64,000 nucleotides of DNA from an uncultured Oscillospiraceae bacterium (GTDB taxonomy: Bacteria > Bacillota > Clostridia > Oscillospirales > Acutalibacteraceae). A program made the translations under genes and the position numbers. Where the stretch lies: positions 1 to 64,000 of the forward strand of contig UQQT01000004.1 of the NCBI GenBank assembly GCA_900543395.1. The letters are read 5' to 3'. Of this stretch, positions 42,771 to 52,186 are shown in pieces (positions within the stretch are counted from its first letter, which is position 1; each line of letters begins with the position of its first letter). Below the pieces are notes generated by a model. The model ran no database searches. It was not told where the DNA came from and was given only the letters and a program-made list of their open reading frames with translations.

Positions 42771-43334
42771 TTGTCCTACTACGGTAACGAGGCATATGAT
42801 TTTTCATTATTCGAGCCGCGCGATTACGGCACGAGCGCACCGAAATACGACCCTCAGCCGAGACAGCCTCAGCGTAAAAAGGCTCCCGATACGAAAAAGC
42901 CTCAGCCGAGAAAACCGCGTCAGGCTCCCGCGCCTGCTCAGCAGTCGTTTTTTGCCGAATTAATAACGATAATGAGACAGAACAAGCCCTCGAAGTCGGC
43001 TGTCGTCAGCACCCGCGTCAGTGCGGTAAAGGCGTTAAAGACAATCGCGCTTGCGCTTGTTTTATTCTCCATGATAAGTTCGCTTATTTACTGCCGTGTT
43101 ACGATCGACAATATCGGCAGAGAGATAACGACCGTTGATTCTAAAATATCAGAAGCCAGGAGCGAGCAGGTCAGACTTCAGACACAGCTTGACTCAATGA
43201 TCTCTCTTGATAAGGTTGAGGATTATGCTGTCAACGTTCTCGGAATGGTAAAGCTCGAAAATTACAAGATTACATATTTCAACGTATGCAACGGCGATCA
43301 GGTCGTTTTTTCGGGAAACAAAGAATATAAATAG
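42771..43334 (+). CDS. ftsL: Cell division protein FtsL-like
   Basis: The 187-residue bitopic protein has a long basic Pro/Gln/Lys-rich cytosolic N-terminus (about 30-60), one membrane helix (ALKTIALALVLFSMISSLIYC) and a periplasmic coiled coil (VDSKISEARSEQVRLQTQLD), as in FtsL, which pairs with FtsB/DivIC and FtsQ. The start is TTG after GGGAGAGGGAG. Position between rsmH and ftsI supports the call. Confidence 0.85.
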   Translation: MSYYGNEAYDFSLFEPRDYGTSAPKYDPQPRQPQRKKAPDTKKPQPRKPRQAPAPAQQSFFAELITIMRQNKPSKSAVVSTRVSAVKALKTIALALVLFSMISSLIYCRVTIDNIGREITTVDSKISEARSEQVRLQTQLDSMISLDKVEDYAVNVLGMVKLENYKITYFNVCNGDQVVFSGNKEYK

Positions 43335-43383
43335 TATAAAAAACGGAGCATATTTTATATCTCCGTCCAATAGACATGATTAT

Positions 43384-43412
43384 AAAGGGCGAAATTCTTT
43401 TTCGCCCTTTTT
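43384..43412 (+). terminator. Intrinsic terminator inside the dcw operon
   Basis: An 11-bp stem AAAGGGCGAAA/TTTCGCCCTTT is followed by T5 between ftsL and ftsI. A second hairpin ACGGAG/CTCCGT lies just before it at 43343-43366. No new promoter for ftsI was recognised. Confidence 0.75.
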
Positions 43413-43453
43413 ATGGCAATATTACGGACAATGACGAAAGGAGCGGATTCGGC

Positions 43454-45694
43454 GTGAAAAAGGTAGATACGCGTAAAAAAAGAGGATATTTTTCACTTAT
43501 TATCGTAAGCGTTCTTGCGTTCTCTCTTTTACTGCGTGTAGGATATATCCAGGTGTTTAAGGGCGACGACTACAAAGCTAAGGCGGAGAGTCAGCAGCTG
43601 AGCGATACGCAGTTAAGCGCGGCGAGAGGAACCATATACGACTCCGACATGAACATACTTGCAAAGAGCGCGTCGGTATGGCTTGCCTATATGAATCCCT
43701 CCAAAATTAACAATATTTCAAACGAAAAAACAAGAGAGGAGACCCGCGAGCTTATAATCGAGAACGTTTCGAGAATTCTCGATATAGACAAGGAAAAGCT
43801 CCGCGGATATACTCAGCTCAATTATTCTTATCAGCTTCTTAAAAGCAAGATTGAGAAAGAGACAAAGGACGAACTGACGGAATTCATTTCGAAAAACAAA
43901 CTCGGCAATATAATCTGTATCGACCCGGATACGAAGAGATATTACCCCTACGGAACGCTCGCTTCGTCGCTTATCGGATTTACCGATACGGACGGCAAGG
44001 GCAGGTACGGACTTGAAGCCTATTACGACGACGAGCTGTCGGGCGTTGCGGGCAGACGCATCACCACGCGAGACGGCATGATGTCGGAGCTGCCTAATAA
44101 ATATGAAACTACTTACGACGCGCAGAACGGACTCGATCTTGTCCTTACGCTTGATTCGTTCGTTCAGCATTCGCTCGAAAGCGCGTTAACGCAGGCTCTT
44201 GAAGATACGAACGCTTCATACGCCTACGGAATCGTAATGGACGTTGATTCGGGCGCGATTCTCGGTATGGCTTCGCTTCCCGATTACGACTTAAACGACC
44301 CGTACACGATAACGGATCAGAGACTTGTCGAAAAAATAAATGAGATTACGGACAAAAAGGAAAAGAGTGAGGCGGAACTTACCGCAAATTATTCGCAGTG
44401 GAGAAACAGAGCTGTAAGCGATACATACGAACCCGGTTCCGTATTTAAAGTTATCACCGCATCCGCCGCTATTGAGGAGGGCGTAGCCGATCTTAATACC
44501 TCGTATTACTGTTCGGGTTCGATCGATTACGCTACGAGACATATAAATTGCTGGAAACACGGCGGTCACGGAAGCGAAACTTTCGTCGACCTTCTTAAAA
44601 ACTCATGCAATCCGTTTGCCGTTACGCTTGCAAGCGCACTCGGACAGGAGACTTATTATAAATACTTCGACGCGTTCGGACTGACCGAGGCTACGGGAAT
44701 CGACCTTCCCGCCGAGAGCAGTCCCGCCGCGGGTATCCTTTATAAAAGCGAGAGCAATTTTACAAAATCGGATCTTGCGTCATATTCGTTCGGTCAGTCG
44801 TTTAAGGTAACGCCGATTCAGATGATTACCGCCATATCCGCGGTAGCCAACGGCGGTAAGCTTATGACTCCGTATATAGTCGACAAAACCGTCGACCAGC
44901 AGGGTAATACCGTTTCCAAAACACAGCCCGTCGTAAAACGCCAGGTTATAAGCGAGGACACCGCGAAGATAATACGCTCCGCAATGGAGCAGGTCGTATC
45001 GTCGGGTACAGGTAAAAACGCTTACGTTCCCGGTTATCACGTAGCGGGTAAAACGGGTACTTCCGAAAAGCTCGAAAAGCTCAACGCCGAAAACGGAGAA
45101 GAGGTTTATATCGCCTCGTTCTGCGGATTCGCGCCTGCCGACGACCCCGAAATAGCCGTTCTGATAATCGTCGACGAGCCTGTAGGTGACCACGGCGGCG
45201 GAGCTATCGCGGCTCCCGTTGCGTGCCGTGTTTTCGAACAGATACTCCCGTCGCTCGGCGTAGACCCCGTTTATTCGGACGAGGAACTCGAAAGCCTTGC
45301 AAAGACTGCGCCCAATCTCGTCGGTCTGTCCGTCAGCGAAGCGAAATCCTCGCAGAATTCGGGCAGTATTACCGTTACCGTTGTAGGAGACGGTGATAAG
45401 GTTGTTTCGCAGTATCCCGAGAGCGGAAGATCTATTCCCTCCGACGGCGTTATCGTTGTGTATACGGATTCGTCCGAGTCGCACAGAACCGTTACCGTTC
45501 CGGACTTTTCCGGCATGACGGTATCTCAGGCGAATTATGCGGCGACAAACTGCGGACTGAATATCAGAATTTCGGGAAGCAACAGTTCTTCTGCGGTATA
45601 TGCGTATAAGCAGAGTATCGAAAAGAATACGCAGGCGGAAATGGGCGAGGTAATAACGGTTTACTTCAAGACAAACGTGGATGTGTCGGACTGA
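43454..45694 (+). CDS. ftsI: Division transpeptidase (class B PBP, FtsI/PBP2B type) with two PASTA domains
   Basis: The 746-residue protein has one N-terminal membrane helix (SLIIVSVLAFSLLLRVGY), a dimerisation domain, the transpeptidase domain (EPGSVFK with catalytic Ser, SCN in KNSCNPF, KTGTSEK) and two C-terminal PASTA repeats (from about TAPNLVGLSVSEAKSS and TVPDFSGMTVSQANYA). It cross-links septal peptidoglycan. Two PASTA domains fit PBP2B better than SpoVD, which has one, but both remain possible. GTG at 43454 follows AAAGGAG; the longer frame would run through the terminator. Confidence 0.92.
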   Translation: MKKVDTRKKRGYFSLIIVSVLAFSLLLRVGYIQVFKGDDYKAKAESQQLSDTQLSAARGTIYDSDMNILAKSASVWLAYMNPSKINNISNEKTREETRELIIENVSRILDIDKEKLRGYTQLNYSYQLLKSKIEKETKDELTEFISKNKLGNIICIDPDTKRYYPYGTLASSLIGFTDTDGKGRYGLEAYYDDELSGVAGRRITTRDGMMSELPNKYETTYDAQNGLDLVLTLDSFVQHSLESALTQALEDTNASYAYGIVMDVDSGAILGMASLPDYDLNDPYTITDQRLVEKINEITDKKEKSEAELTANYSQWRNRAVSDTYEPGSVFKVITASAAIEEGVADLNTSYYCSGSIDYATRHINCWKHGGHGSETFVDLLKNSCNPFAVTLASALGQETYYKYFDAFGLTEATGIDLPAESSPAAGILYKSESNFTKSDLASYSFGQSFKVTPIQMITAISAVANGGKLMTPYIVDKTVDQQGNTVSKTQPVVKRQVISEDTAKIIRSAMEQVVSSGTGKNAYVPGYHVAGKTGTSEKLEKLNAENGEEVYIASFCGFAPADDPEIAVLIIVDEPVGDHGGGAIAAPVACRVFEQILPSLGVDPVYSDEELESLAKTAPNLVGLSVSEAKSSQNSGSITVTVVGDGDKVVSQYPESGRSIPSDGVIVVYTDSSESHRTVTVPDFSGMTVSQANYAATNCGLNIRISGSNSSSAVYAYKQSIEKNTQAEMGEVITVYFKTNVDVSD

Positions 45695-45763
45695 TATTTA
45701 TAAAATATTATCATATTATAATACAGTGAAAGATATGGCGATCACATAAAGGAGGTCAAAATT

Positions 45764-47215
45764 ATGCTGCTTTCTCAGCTTATGAAGGGCATAAAGGTAA
45801 AGAACGAATATGAGGACGCCGACGCGGTGTATCTTACCGCGGACTCAAGAAAAATAAAAGAGGGCGCGGTATTTATCTGCGTCGAGGGCAAGAATTTCGA
45901 CGGTCATACCGTTGCTGAAGAAATGACGGAAAAGGGAGCCGTCGCCGTTGTCTGCAAACACGACGTAGGCGTTACGAATCAGATAATCGTAAACGATACG
46001 CGAAGCGCGTTTTCAATCATGTGCGCAAACTTCTTCGGCAATCCCGCAAAGAAGCTTAAACTTATCGGTCTTACGGGAACCAACGGCAAAACAACAACTA
46101 CTTTTCTTATAAAACAGATACTCGATTCTCTGGGTAAGAAATCGGGACTTATCGGAACGGTCAAAAACATGATAGGCGACGAGGAATATCCGTCGTCGCT
46201 GACAACTCCCGAGTGCTTCGAGCTTCAGGAGCTGTTTGCAAAGATGGTTGAAGCAAAGTGCGAATACTGCATTATGGAGGTTTCGTCGCAGGCTCTTGAC
46301 CAGGGCAGGGTAGACGGATGCAAATTCACGTGCGCCGTATTTACGAATCTTACGAGAGATCATCTCGACTACCACGGCACGTTCGAAAATTACGCCGAGG
46401 CTAAGTCCAAATTATTCAAAATCGCCGATACGTGCATTGTGAATTTAGACGACCCGCACGCGGGCAGAATGGTTATGGGCGTAAAGGGCAGAGTCGTAAC
46501 GTATTCAGAAAAACAGGACGCGGCGGACTACACCGCAAAATATATCAGAATGAATAACGATTCTATCGAATATGAGCTTGTCACCATGGGCGCGATAGAG
46601 CATGTAAAACTTCCGATTCCCGGCGAATTTTCCGTATATAATTCAATGGCTGCGGCGGTCTGCGTTTCACAGCTCGGATTCGAATTCGGCGCGGTATGCG
46701 AGGCGCTGAGCAAGTGTCACGGGGTCAAGGGCAGAATTGAGGTTGTACCGACAGCTGCGGATTATACTGTAATAATCGATTATGCTCATTCTCCCGACGG
46801 ACTTGAGAATATACTCACGTCGTTAAGGCGTACAGCAAAGGGCAGAATTATAACCGTATTCGGCTGCGGCGGAGACAGAGACAGAACGAAACGCCCGATA
46901 ATGGGTACGATTGCGGCAAAGCTGTCCGATTATATTGTCGTAACCTCCGACAATCCGAGAAGCGAGGATCCCGTAAGCATTATCGACGAAATACTCGTCG
47001 GCGTTAAGGGAATCAAGGTCGCAAAATATGTCGAACCCGACAGAACCAAGGCTATCGCTCACGCTCTCTCGCAGGCAAAGAAGGACGATATCGTTCTGCT
47101 TGCGGGCAAGGGACACGAAACTTATCAGATACTTTCAACAGGTAAAATTCATTATGACGAAAGAGAGATCGTAAGAGACATTCTTTCGGGTAAAATAAAT
47201 ACAATCGGGTCGTGA
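45764..47215 (+). CDS. murE: UDP-MurNAc-tripeptide synthetase, meso-diaminopimelate-adding
   Basis: The 483-residue Mur ligase has the ATP loop GTNGKTTTT and the DNPR motif (TSDNPRSEDP) that recognises meso-DAP, so the wall is of the DAP type. Other markers are TNLTRDHLDYHG and DYAHSPDGLEN. AAAGGAGG precedes the ATG. Confidence 0.96.
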   Translation: MLLSQLMKGIKVKNEYEDADAVYLTADSRKIKEGAVFICVEGKNFDGHTVAEEMTEKGAVAVVCKHDVGVTNQIIVNDTRSAFSIMCANFFGNPAKKLKLIGLTGTNGKTTTTFLIKQILDSLGKKSGLIGTVKNMIGDEEYPSSLTTPECFELQELFAKMVEAKCEYCIMEVSSQALDQGRVDGCKFTCAVFTNLTRDHLDYHGTFENYAEAKSKLFKIADTCIVNLDDPHAGRMVMGVKGRVVTYSEKQDAADYTAKYIRMNNDSIEYELVTMGAIEHVKLPIPGEFSVYNSMAAAVCVSQLGFEFGAVCEALSKCHGVKGRIEVVPTAADYTVIIDYAHSPDGLENILTSLRRTAKGRIITVFGCGGDRDRTKRPIMGTIAAKLSDYIVVTSDNPRSEDPVSIIDEILVGVKGIKVAKYVEPDRTKAIAHALSQAKKDDIVLLAGKGHETYQILSTGKIHYDEREIVRDILSGKINTIGS

Positions 47216-47219
47216 TACT

Positions 47220-48575
47220 GTGAAAACCTTAAATACATCGACAATCGCGGCGGCGGTCAACGGCAGAGCCGTAGGAGAAGCGGATGTCTGCGCCGTATTT
47301 ACAGATTCGAGAAAACCCGTAAACGGCGGACTGTTTATAGCTCTGGAGGGCGATAATTTCGACGGTCACGCGTTTATAACATCAGCCGTTAAATCGGGCG
47401 CGTCCGCGGTAATGTGCAGAAAAGAAACGGACGCGGACATTCCGGTTATATACGTTGAGAATACAAAAAAAGCTTTGCTTGACCTCGGCGCGTATTACCG
47501 TTCGACGTTTGACATTCCGGTGATCGGACTTACCGGAAGCGTCGGCAAAACTACGACAAAGGATATGATAGCTCTCGTCGCGGGCGCGAAATACAACACG
47601 CTTAAAACGCAAGGCAACTTAAATAACGATATCGGTATGCCTTTAACTTTGCTGTCAATGGATGAAAACACGCAGTGCGCCGTTATCGAAATGGGAATGA
47701 ATCACTTAGGCGAGATATCGCGTCTTACCCGCGCGTCGAGACCGACGATAGGCGTTATAACGAATATCGGCGTGTCGCATATAGAGAATCTCGGGTCAAG
47801 GGAAAACATACTCAAAGCAAAACTGGAAATAATAGAGGGAATGGAGAAGGGCTCTCCGCTTATTTTAAACGGTGATAACGACCTGCTCTCAACCGTTATG
47901 AGCGAGAGATTCAAAGTCGTATTCTTCTCGATTACGAATCCCGTATGCAAAATCCGTGCCGACGATATAAAAGAGGACGGACTCTTTACTGAATTTACCG
48001 TTTCGGCTTACGGTGAAAAAGTACGCGTCAGACTGCCCGCGATAGGCGTTCATAACGTATATAACGCGCTCGCCGCCGTCGCAGTCGGCAGAGAACTGGG
48101 CATTTCACTTTCAGAGTGCGCCGACGCTCTCGGACATTACGTTCCCTCGGGCATGAGACAGAATATAGTGAATAAAAACGGAATCACGTTTATAGAGGAC
48201 TGCTACAACGCAAGCCCCGATTCCGTAAAGGCGACGTTGAATACGTTATCGAAAATCAACGCACAACGGCGTATCGCGGTTCTGGGCGATATGCTCGAAC
48301 TCGGTTCGTTTTCCGAAAACGCACACAGACTGTGCGGTGAATACTGCGCGTCGGCCGGAATCGACATACTCTTTACATACGGAGAAAAGGCGAAGGACAT
48401 CGCCGTGTCGGCAAAGGATCACGGCATGAAAAATGTCGAAAGCTTTGCCGATGAGGATGAACTTTCATCCCGTCTTGCTTCGGTTCTTAAAGAGGGGGAC
48501 GCGGTTTCTTTCAAGGCAAGCCACGGCATGCGTCTTGAAAACGTTATAAAAAAAGTATATGAAATGATCGGCTGA
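47220..48575 (+). CDS. murF: UDP-MurNAc-tripeptide--D-Ala-D-Ala ligase
   Basis: The 451-residue Mur ligase adds D-Ala-D-Ala to the tripeptide precursor. It has GSVGKTTTKDM (ATP loop), NLNNDIGMPLTLL and EDCYNASPDS, all typical of MurF. The start is GTG, 4 nt after the murE stop; the ribosome site is weak, so translation is probably coupled. Confidence 0.95.
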   Translation: MKTLNTSTIAAAVNGRAVGEADVCAVFTDSRKPVNGGLFIALEGDNFDGHAFITSAVKSGASAVMCRKETDADIPVIYVENTKKALLDLGAYYRSTFDIPVIGLTGSVGKTTTKDMIALVAGAKYNTLKTQGNLNNDIGMPLTLLSMDENTQCAVIEMGMNHLGEISRLTRASRPTIGVITNIGVSHIENLGSRENILKAKLEIIEGMEKGSPLILNGDNDLLSTVMSERFKVVFFSITNPVCKIRADDIKEDGLFTEFTVSAYGEKVRVRLPAIGVHNVYNALAAVAVGRELGISLSECADALGHYVPSGMRQNIVNKNGITFIEDCYNASPDSVKATLNTLSKINAQRRIAVLGDMLELGSFSENAHRLCGEYCASAGIDILFTYGEKAKDIAVSAKDHGMKNVESFADEDELSSRLASVLKEGDAVSFKASHGMRLENVIKKVYEMIG

Positions 48576-48627
48576 TTACGGCGGATATATATTCCGTTTA
48601 AAAGCCGGAAGTGAAAGGCGGAGCGTT

Positions 48628-49665
48628 ATGGAAGGCTCAAAATATTTATTTCTCGTTATCGCGGCGGTACTCGGTTTTATTATCGCGTTTCTGCTCGGAT
48701 ACGTTATTATCCCGTGGCTTCATAAGCTGAAGTTCGGACAGACGATACTCGACATAGGTCCGAGCTGGCATAAGAAAAAGCAGGGTACGCCTACAATGGG
48801 CGGAATCCTGTTTATAATCGGAGTTATATTCTCGCTGGCGGTCGTTATCGGAACGAATCTTATATTAAAGCGCGATATCGTAGCCGACGGACACATGGCG
48901 GACGCGGATAACGTAAAGGTCAAGTTCTACGCGGGAATACTTATGTCTTTGGGCTTTGCCGCCATAGGCTTCGCCGACGATTATATAAAAGTCGCGAAGA
49001 AGCGTAACCTCGGTCTTACCATAGTGCAGAAGAGCATAATGCAGATAGTCGTTATGGTCGCTTACCTTATAGCTCTTTTCCTGTCGAAGTCGACATATAT
49101 GTTCATTCCGTTCGTCGGAAATATCGATATCGGTCTGTGGTTTATTCCGATCGGTCTTGTTGCAATGTACTGTACGGTTAACGCCGTAAACTTTACCGAC
49201 GGAGTCGACGGACTGTGCGCGAGTGTAACGGCAACTTTTGCCGTCGCAGGAATCGTAATTGCGATTGTCAGAAATTATTTCGGAGTCAGCATTCTCTGCG
49301 CCTCGCTCTTCGGCTCACTCGCAGGCTATCTTATATGGAACTGGAATCCCGCCAAGGTTATGATGGGCGACACGGGTTCGATGTTTTTGGGCGGTCTCGT
49401 AGTCGCGGTTTCGTACTGTCTTGACGCTCCGTGGCTTATCCTTCTGTGCGGAATCGTTTATGTATGCGAGTTCCTTTCGGATGTAATTCAGATATCTTAT
49501 TTCAAAATCACTCACGGCAAGCGTATATTCAAAATGGCTCCCATTCATCACCATTTCGAAAAATGCGGATGGGGCGAAAAGAAGATCGTATACGTATTTT
49601 CGCTTGTCAATATCATAGGAAGCGTTATCGGAATTCTGCTTACATATTTCGGCAGACCCGTATAA
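48628..49665 (+). CDS. mraY: Phospho-MurNAc-pentapeptide transferase
   Basis: The 345-residue protein has ten membrane helices and forms lipid I. Motifs: GTPTMGG, FADDYIK (Mg-binding Asp pair), VNFTDGVDGL, GDTGSMFLGG and APIHHHFEKCGW. GTGAAAGG precedes the ATG. Confidence 0.97.
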   Translation: MEGSKYLFLVIAAVLGFIIAFLLGYVIIPWLHKLKFGQTILDIGPSWHKKKQGTPTMGGILFIIGVIFSLAVVIGTNLILKRDIVADGHMADADNVKVKFYAGILMSLGFAAIGFADDYIKVAKKRNLGLTIVQKSIMQIVVMVAYLIALFLSKSTYMFIPFVGNIDIGLWFIPIGLVAMYCTVNAVNFTDGVDGLCASVTATFAVAGIVIAIVRNYFGVSILCASLFGSLAGYLIWNWNPAKVMMGDTGSMFLGGLVVAVSYCLDAPWLILLCGIVYVCEFLSDVIQISYFKITHGKRIFKMAPIHHHFEKCGWGEKKIVYVFSLVNIIGSVIGILLTYFGRPV

Positions 49666-49704
49666 AAGAGCAGACAATTCACTATTAAGATCGGAGGAAT
49701 TAAT

Positions 49705-50973
49705 TTGGCGGCTGTAAAGAAAAAACAGAAATTTTCGCTCGCCGAGCTGTTCGGAAATTTAATTAATTACGGCAGTATGGATATCCTTTTTTTGATATTC
49801 GTACTCGCCATACTTTGCTTCGGTCTTATAATGCAGTTTTCGGCAAGCTATCCTTACGCTTACTATAAGTACGACGACCCGATGTACTTTTTCAAAAGAC
49901 AGGCGATTTTCGCCGTACTCGGAATCGCGGCAATGCTCGCCGTGTCGAGAATCAATTTTGAAACATGGCGCAGACTTTATAAAATAATACTCGCCGTTAC
50001 CGTTGGACTTCTTCTGATTGCACTGGTTCTCCCGGAGTACAAACCCGGATTCAAACGCTGGATAAATTTAGGCTTCATGACGTTTCAGCCGTCGGAGATA
50101 GCCAAATTTACATTGATACTCGTAAGCGCGGTCATATTTGACGCGTACCACAGGGATATGTTTTCCAATAAAATGTCGCGCGGACGTTTTGCCCGAATGG
50201 TCGACATTAAGTACAGAAGATTTATAAAGGAATCCTCATTCCCGACAATTGCGGTCGTTTTGCTTACCGGAATGTTCGCGGTCTTAATTTATATGGAAAA
50301 CCATCTTTCCGGCGCGGTCATAATCTTCCTTATCGGATGCGTTATGATGTTCTTAGGCGGAGTCAGGGATCGATGGTTTATTATCGGAGTTATCGGCGTT
50401 CTCGGCGCTGCCGCACTGGTATGTTATCTTGTAATGTCAACAAGAGACAGCGGTTCCGGCGGAATTCTTCAGAAGTACATGGGCAACCGTATTATAGGAT
50501 GGCTCGATAAGGATTTTGAGCCTACCGGTGCGCGTTGGCAGACGAACCAGTCGCTGTACGCGATAGGCTCGGGAGGATTTTTCGGCACCGGACTCGGAGG
50601 TTCGACGCAGAAATACATGTACGTTTCAGAGCCTCAGAACGACTTTATCTTTGCAATAGTCTGTGAAGAAACGGGATTTTTCGGAGCTATGATACTTCTT
50701 CTTCTTTTCACTCTTCTCGTATGGAGAGGAATAGTGATCGGAACCACGGCTAAAAACCGTTTCGGCGGACTGCTCGCAATGGGTATTGTTTTGCAGGTAG
50801 GAATTCAGGTTATATTGAACATTGCCGTTGCGACCGACTCGATTCCGAACACGGGAATCAGTCTGCCGTTCTTCAGCTACGGCGGAACATCACTCGTAAT
50901 ATTTATGGTACAGATGGGCATGGTTCTGTCCGTATCGAGATCATCAAGAAATAAAAAATCGCTTAAAGAATAA
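49705..50973 (+). CDS. ftsW: SEDS-family peptidoglycan glycosyltransferase FtsW
   Basis: The 422-residue protein has about ten membrane helices and the SEDS motifs KRWINLGFMTFQPSEIAK and TGISLPFFSYGGTSL. It polymerises septal glycan together with FtsI. The start is TTG after GGAGGAATTAA. It directly follows mraY; murD, which normally lies between these two, is absent. Confidence 0.93.
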   Translation: MAAVKKKQKFSLAELFGNLINYGSMDILFLIFVLAILCFGLIMQFSASYPYAYYKYDDPMYFFKRQAIFAVLGIAAMLAVSRINFETWRRLYKIILAVTVGLLLIALVLPEYKPGFKRWINLGFMTFQPSEIAKFTLILVSAVIFDAYHRDMFSNKMSRGRFARMVDIKYRRFIKESSFPTIAVVLLTGMFAVLIYMENHLSGAVIIFLIGCVMMFLGGVRDRWFIIGVIGVLGAAALVCYLVMSTRDSGSGGILQKYMGNRIIGWLDKDFEPTGARWQTNQSLYAIGSGGFFGTGLGGSTQKYMYVSEPQNDFIFAIVCEETGFFGAMILLLLFTLLVWRGIVIGTTAKNRFGGLLAMGIVLQVGIQVILNIAVATDSIPNTGISLPFFSYGGTSLVIFMVQMGMVLSVSRSSRNKKSLKE

Positions 50974-50985
50974 GGACGGATTATA

Positions 50986-52107
50986 ATGAAAATAATGTTT
51001 GCCGCAGGCGGAACGGGCGGTCATATAAATCCCGCTCTCGCAGCCGCAGGAGAGATAAGACGTCGTTATCCCGACGCTCAGATACTCTTTATCGGAACTA
51101 AAGAGAAAATGGAATCAAGGCTCGTTCCTGCTGCGGGATTCGATTTTAAAACTATAGAAATAAGCGGATTTCAGAGAAAATTAAGCTTGGAGAATATAAA
51201 AAGAAACATAGGCACCGTCGTTAAGCTTATGAAATCGACCTCGAGCTGTAAAAAGCTTATAGAGGATTTTAATCCTGACGTCGTTGTCGGCTTCGGCGGA
51301 TATGTAAGCGGTCCCGTCGTAAGAACGGCGGCGAAAATGGGCATAAAGACGGCTATTCACGAGCAGAACGCGTTTCCGGGCGTTACGAATAAAGCTCTTG
51401 CAAAAACCGCGGACGCTGTTATGCTGACAGTGCCCAAAGCCGCCGAGTATCTTGAATGTAAAGTCGAACCCGTCGTTACCGGACTTCCCGTAAGGGGCGA
51501 AATTCTTTCGGCGGACAGGGATTTTTCGAGAGTAAAGCTCGGTCTTGACGACAAACCCATGATTCTTTCGTTCGGCGGAAGCCTCGGCGCGAAAACCGTC
51601 AACAACGCTATGTGTTCGCTTATAGCCGAGCTTCACGATAAGAATAAGTGCAGTTTTATACATGCCTACGGTCAGTACGGAACTTGGGTTCCCGAAACGC
51701 TTAAGGAAAAGGGCGTTGATATTGACAATGAAAAGAACATAAGAGTCAGCGAGTATATCAACGACATGGACGTTTGTCTTGCCGCCGCCGATATCGTAAT
51801 CGGCAGAAGCGGAGCAAGCTCTCTTTCGGAAATAGAAGCTGTCGGCAGGGCTTCGGTGCTTATACCGTCCCCGAACGTTGCAGAGAATCACCAGTATCAT
51901 AACGCCATGGCTCTCGTAAACAACAATGCGGCGAGAATTATTGAGGAAAAAGACCTCACGGACGAAAAGCTTCTCGAAGTCGTTACCGAGCTTCTTGATA
52001 ATAAGGAATTAAGAGACGAAATCGCGTCGAATGCAAAGAAGATGTCAAAGCCCGACGCGCAGAATCGGATCGCGGATATAATCGTTAAACTGGCAAACGA
52101 AAAATAA
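50986..52107 (+). CDS. murG: Undecaprenyl-PP-MurNAc-pentapeptide GlcNAc transferase
   Basis: The 373-residue GT28 enzyme forms lipid II at the inner membrane face. It has GGTGGHINPALA, VVGFGGYVSGP, HEQNAFPG, SFGGSLGA and the UDP-GlcNAc site RSGASSLSEIEAVGRASVLIP. GGACGG lies 12 nt after the ftsW stop region. Confidence 0.97.
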   Translation: MKIMFAAGGTGGHINPALAAAGEIRRRYPDAQILFIGTKEKMESRLVPAAGFDFKTIEISGFQRKLSLENIKRNIGTVVKLMKSTSSCKKLIEDFNPDVVVGFGGYVSGPVVRTAAKMGIKTAIHEQNAFPGVTNKALAKTADAVMLTVPKAAEYLECKVEPVVTGLPVRGEILSADRDFSRVKLGLDDKPMILSFGGSLGAKTVNNAMCSLIAELHDKNKCSFIHAYGQYGTWVPETLKEKGVDIDNEKNIRVSEYINDMDVCLAAADIVIGRSGASSLSEIEAVGRASVLIPSPNVAENHQYHNAMALVNNNAARIIEEKDLTDEKLLEVVTELLDNKELRDEIASNAKKMSKPDAQNRIADIIVKLANEK

Positions 52108-52186
52108 TATTATACGCACATAAAACGTAACCTATAACACGGACAAATCCCCCGGCATAGTATGCAGTATGAAAGGTGGGATTAAG

